The notes below the pieces were generated by a model. That model was not told the origin of the DNA. It was given only the letters and a program-made list of their open reading frames with translations, and did no database searches. 64,000 nucleotides of DNA, from positions 248,001-312,000 of the forward strand of contig NZ_JAUYTP010000031.1 of the NCBI RefSeq assembly GCF_030695125.1. The letters are read 5' to 3'. Shown here piece after piece: positions 27,213 through 37,259 of this stretch. The DNA is from Allobosea sp. GTDB lineage: Bacteria > Pseudomonadota > Alphaproteobacteria > Rhizobiales > Beijerinckiaceae. Numbering within the stretch: position 1 is the stretch's first letter; every line of letters starts with the position of its first letter. The position numbers and the translations under genes were made by a program.

Positions 27213-27235
27213 AAAGCCCGGCGGGGCCGGGCTTT
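27213..27235 (-). terminator. Intrinsic terminator after rpoZ
   Basis: AAAGCCCGGC and GCCGGGCTTT form a perfect ten-base stem with a GGG loop; on the minus strand it ends in a T run. It lies 45 bases past the rpoZ stop and before rsh, so part of the rpoZ transcript should end here. Confidence 0.85.
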
Positions 27236-27279
27236 AGCGGAATAGGTGAAGAGAGCGTTCCAAACGCCCGCGCGCGGGA

Positions 27280-27672
27280 TCAGTCCTCGTCGTCGGCGCT
27301 CTCGGTCGGCGGCACGAGACCGTCGAGGCCGCGCAGCAGGTCGTCCTCGCTCATGCGATCGAACTGGACCTCCGAATCGGGGGTCGAGGCGCTCTGGCCG
27401 GGCGCGGCGAGCAGCGGCACGGTCTCGGCCTCGGGCTCATCGACCTCGACATGCTTCTGCAGCGAGTGGATCAGGTCTTCCTTGAGATCCTCGGGCTTGA
27501 GCTTCTCGTCGGCGATCTCGCGCAGCGCGACAACCGGATTCTTGTCGTTGTCGCGGGACACGAGGATCGCCGAGCCCGACTGGATCATCCGCGCGCGATG
27601 GCTGGCGAGGAGAACCAGCTCGAAGCGGTTGTCGACCTTGTCGATGCAATCCTCAACGGTGACACGAGCCAT
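27280..27672 (-). CDS. rpoZ: RNA polymerase omega subunit RpoZ
   Basis: Omega helps RNA polymerase assembly and forms part of a ppGpp site. The 130-residue protein begins [24 protein letters not shown], followed by [29 protein letters not shown], the conserved omega core. The acidic C-terminal tail is longer than in enterics, as usual in Rhizobiales. The ATG at 27672 fits the family start. It is followed by a strong terminator and then rsh. Confidence 0.96.
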   Translation of the reverse strand: MARVTVEDCIDKVDNRFELVLLASHRARMIQSGSAILVSRDNDKNPVVALREIADEKLKPEDLKEDLIHSLQKHVEVDEPEAETVPLLAAPGQSASTPDSEVQFDRMSEDDLLRGLDGLVPPTESADDED

Positions 27673-27776
27673 GGCGCGGCTCCTTCTGATCTTTAGCGAT
27701 GCAGGGAAGATGATGTGAGCCGGCCTTACAGCCAAAGCGCGGGAGATGCAAGATTTGCCTGCCGCCCTCGCCCGGC

Positions 27777-29477
27777 TCAGCCGCGCATCCGCCGGACCAT
27801 GTCGTCGAGGCCGGGCTCGCGCCGACCCTCGACGCCGGCGACGACGTCCATGGCCGGAAGTTCATGGCGCGGAAGCTCGGCGAAGCGCATCCGCATCGTC
27901 GTGGCGACGCCCTCGCCAAAGGCGATCGCCTCGCGGTTGCCGACCGAGGACAGGAATTTCAGCGTGCTCGCCGAGGCGTCGGAAATCGCCGAGCGGATGA
28001 TCTGCTGGTCGACCTCGTTGGCCAGCCGCATCGCGAAGATCGTCGAGCATTGCGACAGGATCGTCGGATCGAGTTCGCCGGGGCGCTGCGTCACCACGCC
28101 GAGATAGGCGCCGTATTTGCGGCCCTCCTTGGCGATGCGGGCGATGGCCTGGCGGGTCGGCAGGAAGCCGAGCGTCGGGTTGGCGGGGACGTAACGATGC
28201 GCCTCCTCGCAGAGCAGCAGGATCTCGTAGGTGCCCTGGCTCGCCATGGCGAGGTCGAAGGCCAGCCGTGCCAACACGGAGGCCACCGCATCGACGACCT
28301 CCGAGGGCAGTCCGCCGAGCTGGAAGACCGTGATCGGCCGGCCGTGATGGGGCACCCGGAAGATCTGGGCGATCACCGGCGCCATGGTCTCCATCATGTT
28401 GGCGCGGGCGAACATGAACTGGTAGCGCGGATCGCCATGCAGCGCCTCGAGCCGGACCTTGAGCGAGCGCAGCGAGGCATGCGGCCAGCGCTTCTCATGC
28501 ATCCCGATCAGATCGTCGATGATGGCCAGCACATCGATGATCCGATACGGCGTCGGCATGTCGCCGGCGCTGCCGGCGCTGTCCTCCCGGCGGCCCTGGC
28601 CGACATCGAGGGGGCGCTTCAGCAGCGTCGAGTTGAGATCGCGCATCGAGCTGCGCAGGCTGCCGGAGCGATAGCGCTCGCGGGCCACGCCGACGACCTC
28701 GCGCAGGATGTCGGCCTCCTCGTCGAAGGCCGAGCGGCCGCGGAACACGACCTCGGCGAACTCCTCGAGCTTGAACATCCAGAACGGCAGGTCGAGCCCC
28801 TCGGCGTCGATCGTCAAGGCGCGGTCAGGGAAGGCCGAGGCGTATTCGTTGTGCGGATCGAGGATCAGCACGCGCAACCGCGGGCGGGCCGCGATGGCCC
28901 GGCGCAGCAGCAGCGCCACCGCGCTCGACTTGCCGACGCCGGTGGTGCCGAGCAAGGCAAAATGCCGCGCCAGCATGTCGTCGATGCAGACCGTCGCGGG
29001 GATCGAGGGATCCTGGGTCAGCGTGCCGATGGCGACCGCCTTGCGCGTGCCGAGATCATGGACGAGCGCGAGATCGCTGGCGCGGATTCGATGGGCCACG
29101 GCGCCGATCGGCGGATAGGTCGAGATGCCGCTCTGGAAGCTGGTGCGGCCGTCGGCGGTTTCCGAGACCTCGCCGAGCAGCTCGACCTGGACGTGGATGG
29201 CGTTGTCGGAGCCCTCGTCCCAGACCGCCTGGACGGCCGCCATCTCGAAGACGAGGCCGACGATGCGCGAACTGCCGAGATTGATCGAGATCATCCGGCC
29301 CACGGTCCAGGAATCGGGGCCGAGATGGGCCATGCCGCCGACCGTGCTGGCGATGGTCGCGCGCGATCCGTCACAGGACACGACGCGGCCGAGCGCACGC
29401 TGCAGATCCTGCGTCTGGTCGCGCCGGTCCTGCGTCAAATTGTTCTCGAACGTCGCCGTCTTCACCGCAAGCTGCAC
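27777..29477 (-). CDS. HerA-like ATPase (HAS barrel plus DUF87 FtsK/HerA-type motor)
   Basis: The 566-residue protein has an N-terminal HAS-barrel-like region ([16 protein letters not shown]), then a P-loop ATPase with Walker [10 protein letters not shown] (Lys183), [12 protein letters not shown], a Walker B-like region [13 protein letters not shown], and the HerA/FtsK sensor stretch [26 protein letters not shown]. HerA proteins are hexameric DNA translocases that often work with the NurA nuclease; no nurA is nearby, so the partner is unknown. The start is a GTG. It lies upstream of rpoZ on the same strand. Confidence 0.88.
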   Translation of the reverse strand: MQLAVKTATFENNLTQDRRDQTQDLQRALGRVVSCDGSRATIASTVGGMAHLGPDSWTVGRMISINLGSSRIVGLVFEMAAVQAVWDEGSDNAIHVQVELLGEVSETADGRTSFQSGISTYPPIGAVAHRIRASDLALVHDLGTRKAVAIGTLTQDPSIPATVCIDDMLARHFALLGTTGVGKSSAVALLLRRAIAARPRLRVLILDPHNEYASAFPDRALTIDAEGLDLPFWMFKLEEFAEVVFRGRSAFDEEADILREVVGVARERYRSGSLRSSMRDLNSTLLKRPLDVGQGRREDSAGSAGDMPTPYRIIDVLAIIDDLIGMHEKRWPHASLRSLKVRLEALHGDPRYQFMFARANMMETMAPVIAQIFRVPHHGRPITVFQLGGLPSEVVDAVASVLARLAFDLAMASQGTYEILLLCEEAHRYVPANPTLGFLPTRQAIARIAKEGRKYGAYLGVVTQRPGELDPTILSQCSTIFAMRLANEVDQQIIRSAISDASASTLKFLSSVGNREAIAFGEGVATTMRMRFAELPRHELPAMDVVAGVEGRREPGLDDMVRRMRG

Positions 29478-29661
29478 GATCTAAGCCCCATCGACCCCTC
29501 GATCCCCAAAGGTGACGCTAGGGCGGAAGCCCTTACGATTGCCTTATCCGGCGCTGGATGCGCGCCCCCCGTGCTGACGCGGTTACCAAATCGCCAAGGC
29601 GGCCCGGCCAATGCCGCGCGACCGATCAGCTTGCGTGGTGTCGGCCATGACAATCCCTGCC

Positions 29662-29691
29662 TTGAGCGCGGCTTGCGTTCTCGTCTATGCA
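29662..29691 (+). promoter_or_regulatory. Candidate promoter of pdxJ-acpS
   Basis: TTGAGC and TATGCA are separated by 18 bases, ending 27 bases before the pdxJ start. It lies within the 241-base gap between divergent genes. The -10 match is partial. Confidence 0.35.
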
Positions 29692-29718
29692 CAGGCCGGC
29701 TTTGAGGAGAGGTGACCC

Positions 29719-30468
29719 ATGGCGAACCGGCTGCGACTGGGCGTGAACATCGATCATGTCGCGACCATCAGGAATGCGCGCGGCGGCGCCCTGCCCGATC
29801 CGGTGCGCGCCGCGCATCAGGCCGTGGCGGCCGGCGCCGACGGCATCACCGCGCATTTGCGCGAGGACCGCCGCCATATCCGCGACGCCGACATGGAGCG
29901 CCTCGCCGCCGAACTGACCAAGCCGCTGAATTTCGAGATGGCCGCGACGCAGGAGATGGTCGCGCTGGCCGAACGGCTGAAGCCGCATGCGGCCTGCCTG
30001 GTGCCGGAGAAGCGCGAGGAACGGACCACCGAAGGCGGCCTCGACGTGGTCGGCCAGGAGGCGGCGCTGACGCCCTTCATCGCGCGGCTGAAGGCGGCCG
30101 GCTGCCGCGTCTCGCTGTTCATCGAGGCCGACGAGGCGCCGATCCGCATGGCGGCGAAGCTCGGCGCGCCGGTGATCGAACTGCACACCGGAACCTGGTG
30201 CCATGCGGTCGCAGACGGACATCACGACAAGGCGCAGGCCGAGTTCGCACGTCTCGCCAGGGGCGCGGCTTTCGCGGCATCGCTCGGGATCGAGGTCCAT
30301 GCCGGGCATGGGCTCGACTACGACACGGCGCGCCAGCTCGCCGCCGTTTCGGAATTCGTCGAATTCAACATCGGGCATTTCCTGATGGGCGAGGCGATCT
30401 TCGTCGGGCTCGATGCGGCGATCGGCGCGATGCGGCGGGCGATGGACGAAGGCCGCATCGCGACGTAA
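29719..30468 (+). CDS. pdxJ: Pyridoxine 5'-phosphate synthase PdxJ
   Basis: PdxJ closes the pyridoxine ring from deoxyxylulose phosphate and an aminoacetone intermediate in the DXP-dependent B6 pathway. The 249-residue TIM barrel has [17 protein letters not shown] at the N-terminus, [30 protein letters not shown], and the C-terminal [10 protein letters not shown] and [23 protein letters not shown] upstream supports the ATG. It is followed nine bases later by acpS, the usual partner. Confidence 0.97.
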   Translation: MANRLRLGVNIDHVATIRNARGGALPDPVRAAHQAVAAGADGITAHLREDRRHIRDADMERLAAELTKPLNFEMAATQEMVALAERLKPHAACLVPEKREERTTEGGLDVVGQEAALTPFIARLKAAGCRVSLFIEADEAPIRMAAKLGAPVIELHTGTWCHAVADGHHDKAQAEFARLARGAAFAASLGIEVHAGHGLDYDTARQLAAVSEFVEFNIGHFLMGEAIFVGLDAAIGAMRRAMDEGRIAT

Positions 30469-30477
30469 ATCGTCAGC

Positions 30478-30885
30478 ATGATCCTCGGCATCGGCTCCGA
30501 TCTCTGCGACATCGACCGCATCCAGAAATCGCTCGACCGGTTCGGCGAGCGCTTCACGAATCGCGTCTTCACGCCAAGCGAGCGCGCCAAATCCGATCGG
30601 CGGGCGACGCGGGCGGCATCCTATGCGCGGCGCTTTGCGGCGAAGGAAGCCTGCTCCAAGGCGCTCGGCACCGGCCTGCGCGCCGGCGTGTTCTGGCGCG
30701 ACATGGAGGTGGTCAACCTGCCCAGCGGCGCGCCGACGATGAAGCTCACCGGCGGCGCCGCGCTGAGGCTAGCCGCGATGACGCCGGCCGGCCACGAGGC
30801 CATCCTGCATGTCTCGATGACCGACGACCCGCCGATGGCGCAGGCCTTCGTCGTGATCGAGGCGCGGCCTCTGTCCGGCGGCTGA
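30478..30885 (+). CDS. acpS: Holo-[acyl-carrier-protein] synthase AcpS
   Basis: AcpS moves the phosphopantetheine arm from CoA to acyl carrier protein. The 135-residue protein has the metal-binding [11 protein letters not shown] and the [15 protein letters not shown] motif (KEA..K). Length and motifs are normal. It is the second gene of the pdxJ-acpS pair. In related genomes lepB usually follows; here aqpZ and a kinase gene on the other strand intervene. Confidence 0.95.
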   Translation: MILGIGSDLCDIDRIQKSLDRFGERFTNRVFTPSERAKSDRRATRAASYARRFAAKEACSKALGTGLRAGVFWRDMEVVNLPSGAPTMKLTGGAALRLAAMTPAGHEAILHVSMTDDPPMAQAFVVIEARPLSGG

Positions 30886-30915
30886 CATTTGCGCCCGAGA
30901 CCAAGGCGCAGCCCC

Positions 30916-30998
30916 GTCATTGCGAGGAGCGACGCGACGAAACAATCCAGGGCGGCAGAGCATTTCCGTCTGGATTGCTTCGCTACGCTCGCAATGAC
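30916..30998. repeat. Palindromic dispersed repeat, GTCATTGCGAG family
   Basis: It runs GTCATTGCGAGGAGCGACGC ... CTACGCTCGCAATGAC, matching the elements at 12441 and 59957. It lies between the convergent acpS and aqpZ genes, where it could act as a two-way terminator. Confidence 0.85.
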
Positions 30999-31025
30999 GA
31001 ATGCGACGCGGCGTTGCTCCAGCCC

Positions 31026-31751
31026 TCACTCCGCCGGCGCGGTTCCCACGACCTGGCCGCTCGGCTCCTCGCTGAGCCAGCGATAGGCGATGCCGCCGAG
31101 CGCGCCGCCGATCAGAGGCGCGAGCCAGAACAGCCAGAGCTGCCCCATCGCCCAGCCGCCGACGAAGAGCGCCGGGCCGGTGCTGCGCGCGGGGTTCACC
31201 GAGGTGTTGGTGACGGGGATGCTGACGAGGTGGATCAGGCACAGGCCGAGCCCGATCGCCAGCGGCGCGAAGCCCGCCGGCGCCTTGCCATGGGTCGCAC
31301 CCATGATGATGAAGAGGAACATCATGGTCATCACGACTTCGGTGAGGAAGCCCGCGAACAGGCTGTACTTGCCCGGCGAATGCTCGCCATAGCCGTTCGA
31401 GGCGAAGCCCTTGGCGAGGTCGAAGCCCGGCGCGCCGCTGGCGATGAGATAGAGAACACCCGCCGCGACGACGCCGCCGATCACCTGCGCCACGACATAG
31501 GGCAGGATCTGGCTGGCCGGAAAGCGCCCGCCCGCCGCCAGCCCGACCGTCACGGCCGGGTTGAGGTGGCAGCCCGAGATGTGGCCGATCGCGTAGGCCA
31601 TGGTCACGACCGTCAGGCCGAAGGCGAGCGAGACGCCGAGCAGGCCGATGCCGACCTGCGGAAAACCGGCGGCGATGACCGCGCTGCCGCACCCCGCGAA
31701 GACCAGCCAGAAGGTGCCGATCGCTTCCGCCACGTATTTCTTGCTGTTCAT
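31026..31751 (-). CDS. aqpZ: Aquaporin Z
   Basis: The 241-residue protein has six membrane helices and both NPA half-helices: GCHLNPAVT and [11 protein letters not shown]. The Arg after the second NPA forms the selectivity filter, and with a His in the IHLVSIPV region it favours a water channel over a glycerol facilitator. The start [14 protein letters not shown] at 31751 is typical for AqpZ. It is transcribed toward acpS. Confidence 0.93.
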   Translation of the reverse strand: MNSKKYVAEAIGTFWLVFAGCGSAVIAAGFPQVGIGLLGVSLAFGLTVVTMAYAIGHISGCHLNPAVTVGLAAGGRFPASQILPYVVAQVIGGVVAAGVLYLIASGAPGFDLAKGFASNGYGEHSPGKYSLFAGFLTEVVMTMMFLFIIMGATHGKAPAGFAPLAIGLGLCLIHLVSIPVTNTSVNPARSTGPALFVGGWAMGQLWLFWLAPLIGGALGGIAYRWLSEEPSGQVVGTAPAE

Positions 31752-31852
31752 GATCGCCCCCCGACGTAGGGGAAGATCGTGCATCCGGAGCGGTTTCGCG
31801 TCAATCGGGCCGCACCTTCAAACGGCAGGATCCAGCCGCGGCGCGAGGCGGG

Positions 31853-32911
31853 TCAGAGCGGAAAGGCGATCCGGGTCGAGAGGCCGGACTGGGAGACCTG
31901 CTCGCTCGTTCCCTTAAGCTGCTTGGCCAGGGCCTCGATGATGCGGTTGCCGAGCCCGTGGCCGGCCTGCGCCTCTTCGGGCGCCTGTGGCAGACCGACG
32001 CCGTCATCGGTCACGGTGAGGACCGCCATCCCGTCGTCCGCGCGCACGATCGTCACAGCGATGCGCCCCGTGCGCCCCTCCGGAAAGGCATGCTTGAGCG
32101 AGTTGGTCACGATTTCCGACACGAGCATCGAGATCGTGGTGAGCTTGCGGATGTCGAAGCTCATCGGCGGCACATCGACATGGCAGGACACGCCGGACAC
32201 GCCGCTCGCCTCGATCACGTCGGCGCAGAGGTCCTCGAGATAGCGCCCGATCGGCAGATCGACCTGATGGGGGTCGTGCAGGCGCCTGTGGATGCGCGCC
32301 ATCGTCTCGATCCGGTTGCGGGCCTCGTCGATGATCGCCGGCGCGGCGGCGGGATCGGCGAGGACGCGCCGGCGCGACATGTTCAGCAGGCTGGCGACGA
32401 ACGCCATGTTGTTGGCGACGCGATGCTGCAACTCCTCGAACATCGTGCGCTGCTGCTCGGCCAGAGCGGTGGACACGCCCTTCTCGACCTCGAGCCGGCG
32501 CATCGCCCGGGTCATCGCATGGATCAGGGCGATGTCGACGGCGACGATGAAGACATAAAACAGCAGCGCGAAACCGCTCTGGAAATCCATGGCGAAGCCG
32601 GCCGGCGGAATGAACCAGTACCACGCGGCCAGCCCGCAGAGCAGCGCGCAGGCCAAGCCCGCCGCGGTCCCGCCGACGAAACTCGTCAGGATCACCGCCG
32701 GAAAGAAGGTCAGGAAGGGATAGCCGGGCGGCAGCGTGCCTTCGAGCGCGAAGCGGCCCAGGACAGCCGCCGCCGAAATCGCGCAGGCCAGCACGAGCGC
32801 CGGAAGCGGCTCCATCGCGCTGCGGGCATGGGGGAGCAGAGGGTTGAAGCGGTCGAGGAGTTTCACAGGTGCCTGGTCGGAACGGTCGAGAGGGTTGCGA
32901 GGGGCAGGCAT
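31853..32911 (-). CDS. Orphan sensor histidine kinase (DUF4118 membrane domain, HisKA_2 type)
   Basis: The 352-residue protein has an N-terminal membrane domain with helices in LPALVLACAISAAAVLGRFAL, PFLTFFPAVILTSFV and FALLFYVFIVAVDIALI, typical of DUF4118. A short coiled region leads to an H box ELQHRVANNMAFVASLL, the HisKA_2 form, and an ATP-binding domain (LVSEIVTNSLKHAF, VTDDGVGLP, GLGNRIIEALAKQL). No response regulator is adjacent. Such kinases often feed the general stress (PhyR/EcfG) pathway; that is an inference. Confidence 0.88.
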   Translation of the reverse strand: MPAPRNPLDRSDQAPVKLLDRFNPLLPHARSAMEPLPALVLACAISAAAVLGRFALEGTLPPGYPFLTFFPAVILTSFVGGTAAGLACALLCGLAAWYWFIPPAGFAMDFQSGFALLFYVFIVAVDIALIHAMTRAMRRLEVEKGVSTALAEQQRTMFEELQHRVANNMAFVASLLNMSRRRVLADPAAAPAIIDEARNRIETMARIHRRLHDPHQVDLPIGRYLEDLCADVIEASGVSGVSCHVDVPPMSFDIRKLTTISMLVSEIVTNSLKHAFPEGRTGRIAVTIVRADDGMAVLTVTDDGVGLPQAPEEAQAGHGLGNRIIEALAKQLKGTSEQVSQSGLSTRIAFPL

Positions 32912-32959
32912 CCTGGCAGACACCCCGGGGACAGTGTCATCCCGCGCGAATTGACCTCT

Positions 32960-32989
32960 TAGATCGGTTTCACGCAACCTCCATGTCAA
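32960..32989 (-). promoter_or_regulatory. Candidate promoter of the histidine kinase gene
   Basis: On the minus strand TTGACA is followed after 18 bases by GATCTA, about 50 bases upstream of the kinase start. The -35 box is perfect and the -10 box weak. Confidence 0.3.
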
Positions 32990-33097
32990 AAAATGGGTGC
33001 GCAAGAGACGATCGGGCCGGCCGCACTGTCCCGACGTTGTCTGCCGGCCAACATTCCGCTAGACCGCCGGTCGGACCCCCGTCCCAGGAGCGCCCGC

Positions 33098-33865
33098 GTG
33101 GCCAACGACGTCGATTCCAAGAAAAAAACCGTCAAGGACGAGGGCGGGATCGTCGAGACGATCAAGGTCGTCGTCCAGGCGCTTCTGATCGCGCTGGTGA
33201 TCCGGACGCTGCTGTTCCAGCCGTTCAACATCCCCTCGGGATCGCTGATTCCGACGCTGCTGATCGGCGACTACCTGTTCGTCTCGAAATACACCTATGG
33301 TTATTCCAAGCACTCGATCCCGTTCAGCCCGCCGCTGTTCTCGGGCCGGGTCTGGGCGGCGGAGCCCAAGCGCGGCGACATCGCCGTGTTCAAGCTGCCA
33401 ACCGACAACACGACCGACTACATCAAGCGTGTGATCGGGCTGCCGGGCGAGCGCATCCAGATGATCGACGGCATCCTGCACATCAACAACCAGCCGGTGA
33501 AACGGGAGCGGATCGCCGATTTCGTCACCACCGACAATTGGGGCCGCAGTTCGCCCGCGATCCAGTATCGCGAGACTTTGCCCAACGGCGTCTCGCACCA
33601 GATCATCGAACGCGAGGGCGACAGGGGCACCTTCGACAACACGCCGGTCTTCGTCGTGCCGCCCGGGCACTTCTTCATGATGGGCGACAACCGCGACAAC
33701 TCGCTCGATTCGCGCGACCGCAGCGTCGGCTTCGTGCCGTTCGAGAACTTCGTCGGCCGGGCCGAGATCATCTTCTTCTCGATCGAGGACGGTGAATCGG
33801 CCTGGAAGCTGTGGGAATGGCCCTGGACGGTACGCTGGAACCGCCTGTTCAGCGCGATCCGATGA
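33098..33865 (+). CDS. lepB: Signal peptidase I LepB
   Basis: LepB cleaves signal peptides at the outer face of the inner membrane. The 255-residue protein has one N-terminal membrane helix (VVVQALLIALVIRTLLF), the nucleophile region NIPSGSLIPTL (Ser49), the general-base lysine in TDYIKRVIGLPGER (Lys110), and GDNRDNSLDSR. I chose the GTG at 33098 because AGGAG lies eight bases upstream and the protein matches the family length. The longer reading from 32993 has an unlikely leader. It starts the lepB-rnc-era run. Confidence 0.95.
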   Translation: MANDVDSKKKTVKDEGGIVETIKVVVQALLIALVIRTLLFQPFNIPSGSLIPTLLIGDYLFVSKYTYGYSKHSIPFSPPLFSGRVWAAEPKRGDIAVFKLPTDNTTDYIKRVIGLPGERIQMIDGILHINNQPVKRERIADFVTTDNWGRSSPAIQYRETLPNGVSHQIIEREGDRGTFDNTPVFVVPPGHFFMMGDNRDNSLDSRDRSVGFVPFENFVGRAEIIFFSIEDGESAWKLWEWPWTVRWNRLFSAIR

Positions 33866-33928
33866 CGACGATCCGCAATGAAGAACACCCGCCAGTGAAG
33901 AAGATCAGCACGTGAGCCAGAGACACCC

Positions 33929-34660
33929 GTGAGCAAGGCCAGCGACAACGCGCGCAAGCCGCCCGACACGGCCCGGCTGCAAGCGACGCTCGGGCATGTC
34001 TTCGCGGACCAGACCCTGCTGATCACCGCCCTGACCCATATGAGCGCGGAGGGGCCGCGGCTCGAAAGCTATCAGCGGCTCGAATTCCTCGGCGACCGGG
34101 TGCTGGGCCTGAGCATCGCCGACATGCTGTTTGCGCGCTATCCGCTCGCCGCCGAAGGCGACATGTCGCGGAGGCTCGCCGATCTCGTGCGCAAGGAGAC
34201 CTGCGCCGAGGTCGCGATCGCCTGGAATCTCGGCGCCTTCATGCGGCTGGGCGAGGGCGAGATCCTCGGCGGCGCGCGCAAGAACAAGGCGATCCTGGCC
34301 GATGCCTGCGAGGCGATCATCGGCGCCGTCTTCATCGACGGCGGCTATGAGGCGGCCCGCGGGCTCGTCGAGCGCGGCTTCGGCGAGCGCCTGCTCAAGC
34401 CGGTGCGGCCGCTGCGCGACGCCAAGACCGCGCTGCAGGAATGGGCCCAGGGCCAGGGCTACCCTACGCCGACCTATACCGAGCGGGACCGTTCCGGCCC
34501 CGATCACGCTCCCGTCTTCCGCGTCGCGGCCCGCATCACGGGCCTTGTCGATGCGGAAGCGCTGGGGCCCTCAAAACGACTGGCCGAGCAGGCGGCGGCG
34601 GAAGCCTTCCTGCGGCGCGAAGGCCTGTGGAGCGAAACGATGGAGAGCGACAATGGTTGA
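33929..34660 (+). CDS. rnc: Ribonuclease III
   Basis: RNase III cuts double-stranded RNA, including rRNA precursors. The 243-residue protein has the signature YQRLEFLGDRVLGLSIAD, the second acidic site in ADACEAIIGAVFIDGG, and a C-terminal dsRNA-binding domain (KTALQEWAQGQGYPTPTY ... LAEQAAAEAFL). It starts with a GTG 63 bases after lepB and overlaps era by eight bases. Confidence 0.96.
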   Translation: MSKASDNARKPPDTARLQATLGHVFADQTLLITALTHMSAEGPRLESYQRLEFLGDRVLGLSIADMLFARYPLAAEGDMSRRLADLVRKETCAEVAIAWNLGAFMRLGEGEILGGARKNKAILADACEAIIGAVFIDGGYEAARGLVERGFGERLLKPVRPLRDAKTALQEWAQGQGYPTPTYTERDRSGPDHAPVFRVAARITGLVDAEALGPSKRLAEQAAAEAFLRREGLWSETMESDNG

Positions 34661-35582
34661 AGCGGAGACAGGCGCGCCCGCCCGCGGGCCGACGCGCTGC
34701 GGCTTCGTCGCGCTGATCGGCGCGCCCAATGCCGGCAAGTCGACGCTGCTGAACCAGCTCGTCGGCGCCAAGGTCTCGATCGTCTCGCGCAAGGTGCAGA
34801 CGACCCGCACCCAGGTGCGCGGCATCGCGCTGTCGGGCCCGATGCAGGTGATCTTCGTCGATACGCCGGGCATCTTCCAGCCCAAGCGCCGGCTCGACCG
34901 CGCGATGGTGACGAGTGCCTGGGGCGGCGCCACCGATGCCGACCTGATCGGCGTGCTGATCGATGTCGAGCGCTTCGACAATGAGGAGAACACTCGGCTG
35001 CTCGAAAAGCTCGCCGAGCTGAAGCAGCCCAAGTTCCTGATCCTCAACAAGATCGACGTCATCGCCAAGGACAAGCTGCTCGAGATCACCGCCAAGGTGA
35101 ACGCGCTGGGCACCTTCGAGACGACGTTCATGATCGCGGCCCTGACCGGCTATGGCGTCAAGGACATCCTGACCTGGCTGGAGACGCGGCTGCCGCTGGG
35201 CCCCTGGCTCTATCCGGAGGACCAGATCTCGGATGCGCCGCTGCGCTTCCTCGCCGCCGAGATCACCCGCGAGAAGATCTTCGAGCGGCTGCACGATGAA
35301 CTGCCCTATCGCTCGACCGTCGAGACCGAGCAATGGCAGCAGCGGCCCGACGGCTCGGTGCGCATCGAGCAGACGATCTATGTGGAGCGCGAGGGCCAGC
35401 GCAAGATCGTGCTCGGCGAAGGCGGCCAGACGATCAAGGCGATCGGCCAGAAGGCCCGCATCGAGATCGCGGAAGCCGCCGAGGCGACCGTGCATCTCTT
35501 CCTGTTCGTGAAGGTGCGCGAGAACTGGAGCGACGACCCGGCGCGGTATCGCGAGATGGGGCTGGAGTTTCCGAAGGGGTAG
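34653..35582 (+). CDS. era: GTPase Era
   Basis: Era is a ribosome-assembly GTPase that binds 16S rRNA. The 309-residue protein has G1 GAPNAGKSTLLN, the switch region TTRTQVRG, G3 VDTPGIFQP, G4 LNKIDV, and a C-terminal KH domain (VEREGQRKIVLGEGGQTIKAIGQKAR). The ATG at 34653 lies inside the rnc reading frame (eight-base overlap), so translation is probably coupled. In many relatives recO comes next; here recO lies about 12 kb away. Confidence 0.97.
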   Translation: MVEAETGAPARGPTRCGFVALIGAPNAGKSTLLNQLVGAKVSIVSRKVQTTRTQVRGIALSGPMQVIFVDTPGIFQPKRRLDRAMVTSAWGGATDADLIGVLIDVERFDNEENTRLLEKLAELKQPKFLILNKIDVIAKDKLLEITAKVNALGTFETTFMIAALTGYGVKDILTWLETRLPLGPWLYPEDQISDAPLRFLAAEITREKIFERLHDELPYRSTVETEQWQQRPDGSVRIEQTIYVEREGQRKIVLGEGGQTIKAIGQKARIEIAEAAEATVHLFLFVKVRENWSDDPARYREMGLEFPKG

Positions 35583-35593
35583 CTGGGACGCTC

Positions 35594-35685
35594 GTCATGG
35601 TCGGGCTTGACCCGACCATCTCGGAACCCAGCGTCTTCTCGTCACGAGATTCTCGGGTCTGCGCTTCGCTCCGCCCGAGAATGAC
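35594..35685. repeat. Palindromic dispersed repeat, GTCATxxTCGGGC family
   Basis: It runs GTCATGGTCGGGCTTGACCC ... CGCCCGAGAATGAC. The second half closely matches 62800-62821. With the next element it fills the era-pyrE gap (314 bases), which holds no gene. Confidence 0.8.
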
Positions 35686-35698
35686 GTAACGTTACCAA

Positions 35699-35812
35699 GC
35701 CCTCATCCTGAGGAGCCGCGGCACGCGGCGTCTCGAAGGATGCTTCCGATGTCTCCGGAACCTCCTGAAGCATCCTTCGAGACGCGCCTTTGGCGCTCCT
35801 CAGGATGAGGGC
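35699..35812. repeat. Palindromic dispersed repeat, GCCCTCATCCTGAGG family
   Basis: GCCCTCATCCTGAGGAGC at the left end is exactly complemented by GCTCCTCAGGATGAGGGC at the right. Inside, GGCGTCTCGAAGGATGC is complemented by GCATCCTTCGAGACGC. Related copies are at 42521-42628 and 48691-48792. The hairpin would block or attenuate read-through from era. Confidence 0.88.
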
Positions 35813-35896
35813 TGTGAATGAGGGGCTCCTCACGCCTTGCGCCCACCCGTGATCCGACGCAAAGACGCCGCCGACCGTTCTGTTCAGGAGCCAACC

Positions 35897-36481
35897 ATGA
35901 CCAACGACGAGGTTCTCGCCGAATTCCGCGAGGCGGGTGCGCTGCTCGAGGGGCATTTCATCCTGTCGTCGGGACGGCGCAGCGCCGTCTTCCTGCAGAA
36001 GATGTTCGTCTTCCAGGACCCGGTGCGCACCGAGCGCCTGTGCAAAGCGCTCGCGGCCAAGATCGAGGCGCGCTTCGGCAAAATCGACTACGTCGTCTCG
36101 CCCGCGGTCGGCGGCATCGTGCCGGGCTACGAGACCGCGCGGCATCTCGGTGCCAAGGCTGTCTTCGTCGAGCGCGAGGGCGGCAGCTTCAGGCTGCGCC
36201 GCGGCTTCACCCTGCCGGCAGGGGCCCGCTGCATCATCATCGAGGACATCATCACCACGGGGCTGTCGCTGCGCGAATGCCGCGACTCGGTGATGAACGA
36301 GCCCGGCACCATCGTCGGCGCCGCCTGCCTGATCGACCGCTCGGCGGGCCGCGCCGAACTCGGCATGGAGCTGGTCAGCCTGATGGAATACGCCGTGCCG
36401 GATTATGCGCCCGACGCGCTGCCGCCGGAGCTCGCAGCGATTCCCGCGACCAAGCCGGGCAGCCGGGGCCTGAGCGCCTGA
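35897..36481 (+). CDS. pyrE: Orotate phosphoribosyltransferase PyrE
   Basis: PyrE joins orotate to PRPP to form OMP in pyrimidine synthesis. The 194-residue protein has [46 protein letters not shown], and the PRPP loop [18 protein letters not shown] before the ATG at 35897 supports this start over the longer reading from 35837. Confidence 0.95.
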   Translation: MTNDEVLAEFREAGALLEGHFILSSGRRSAVFLQKMFVFQDPVRTERLCKALAAKIEARFGKIDYVVSPAVGGIVPGYETARHLGAKAVFVEREGGSFRLRRGFTLPAGARCIIIEDIITTGLSLRECRDSVMNEPGTIVGAACLIDRSAGRAELGMELVSLMEYAVPDYAPDALPPELAAIPATKPGSRGLSA

Positions 36482-36623
36482 ACGACTTCCGTTTTGCCGG
36501 CTGCGGCGAGAGGTCACAGCCCGCGATGGCTGCCGGACGACGATTTCGGCCGATCCGACATGGTTCGACCGTGTTTGCTTTTCATTTGAGTTTTTCAAAG
36601 CGATTTCAGACGGAGTGATTTCT

Positions 36624-37259
36624 ATGGCGGCCGACCCGCGCATCGCCCTTTTCATCGATGGCGCCAATCTCTACGCGACCTCGAAGCAGCTCGGCTTCGA
36701 CATGGATTACCGCCGGCTGCTGCGGGAATTCCAGGGCCGCGGCAACCTGATCCGGGCCTTCTATTTCACCACGCTGATCGAGAGCGAGGAGTATTCCTCG
36801 ATCCGGCCGCTGGTCGACTGGCTCGACTACAATGGCTACCGCGTCATCACCAAGGCGGCCAAGGAGTTTACCGACGCCACCGGGCGCCGGCGGATCAAGG
36901 GCAACATGGACATCGAGCTGGCGATCGAGATGCTCGAGCTCGCTCCCCATCTCGACCAGATCTACCTGTTCTCGGGCGATGGCGATTTCCGCCCGCTGGT
37001 GGAGGCGGTGCAGCGCAAGGGCGTCAAGGTTTCGGTGGTCTCGACCGTCTCGACCAGCCCGCCGATGGTCGCCGACGACCTGCGCCGGCAATGCGACGAG
37101 TTCATCGACCTCGCGCAGCTGATGCAGAAGATCGGCCGCGACCCCTCCGAGCGCAACGCCCGCACCAGCTCCGCGCCGGGCGCCCCGGTGACGCCGGGCA
37201 ATCCCGGCCTCGAGCGGCGCTACGGCATCCGCCAGGGCGACGAACCGGTCGAGAGCTGA
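36624..37259 (+). CDS. NYN-domain protein, LabA/DUF88 family
   Basis: The 211-residue protein has a PIN-like NYN fold: IALFIDGANLYATSK with Asp12, KGNMDIELAIEM, and LFSGDGDFRPLVEAVQRKG. These acidic positions form a metal site in nucleases of the family, so RNA cleavage is a fair guess. A low-complexity tail follows residue 180. The ATG at 36624 has GGAG eight bases upstream. It lies between pyrE and a long gene-free tract. Substrate is unknown. Confidence 0.85.
   Translation: MAADPRIALFIDGANLYATSKQLGFDMDYRRLLREFQGRGNLIRAFYFTTLIESEEYSSIRPLVDWLDYNGYRVITKAAKEFTDATGRRRIKGNMDIELAIEMLELAPHLDQIYLFSGDGDFRPLVEAVQRKGVKVSVVSTVSTSPPMVADDLRRQCDEFIDLAQLMQKIGRDPSERNARTSSAPGAPVTPGNPGLERRYGIRQGDEPVES

Noticed and set aside
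24776-27718. 980-codon open frame on the plus strand
   Set aside because: It runs antisense through rsh and rpoZ, both well supported, and shows no recognisable motif.
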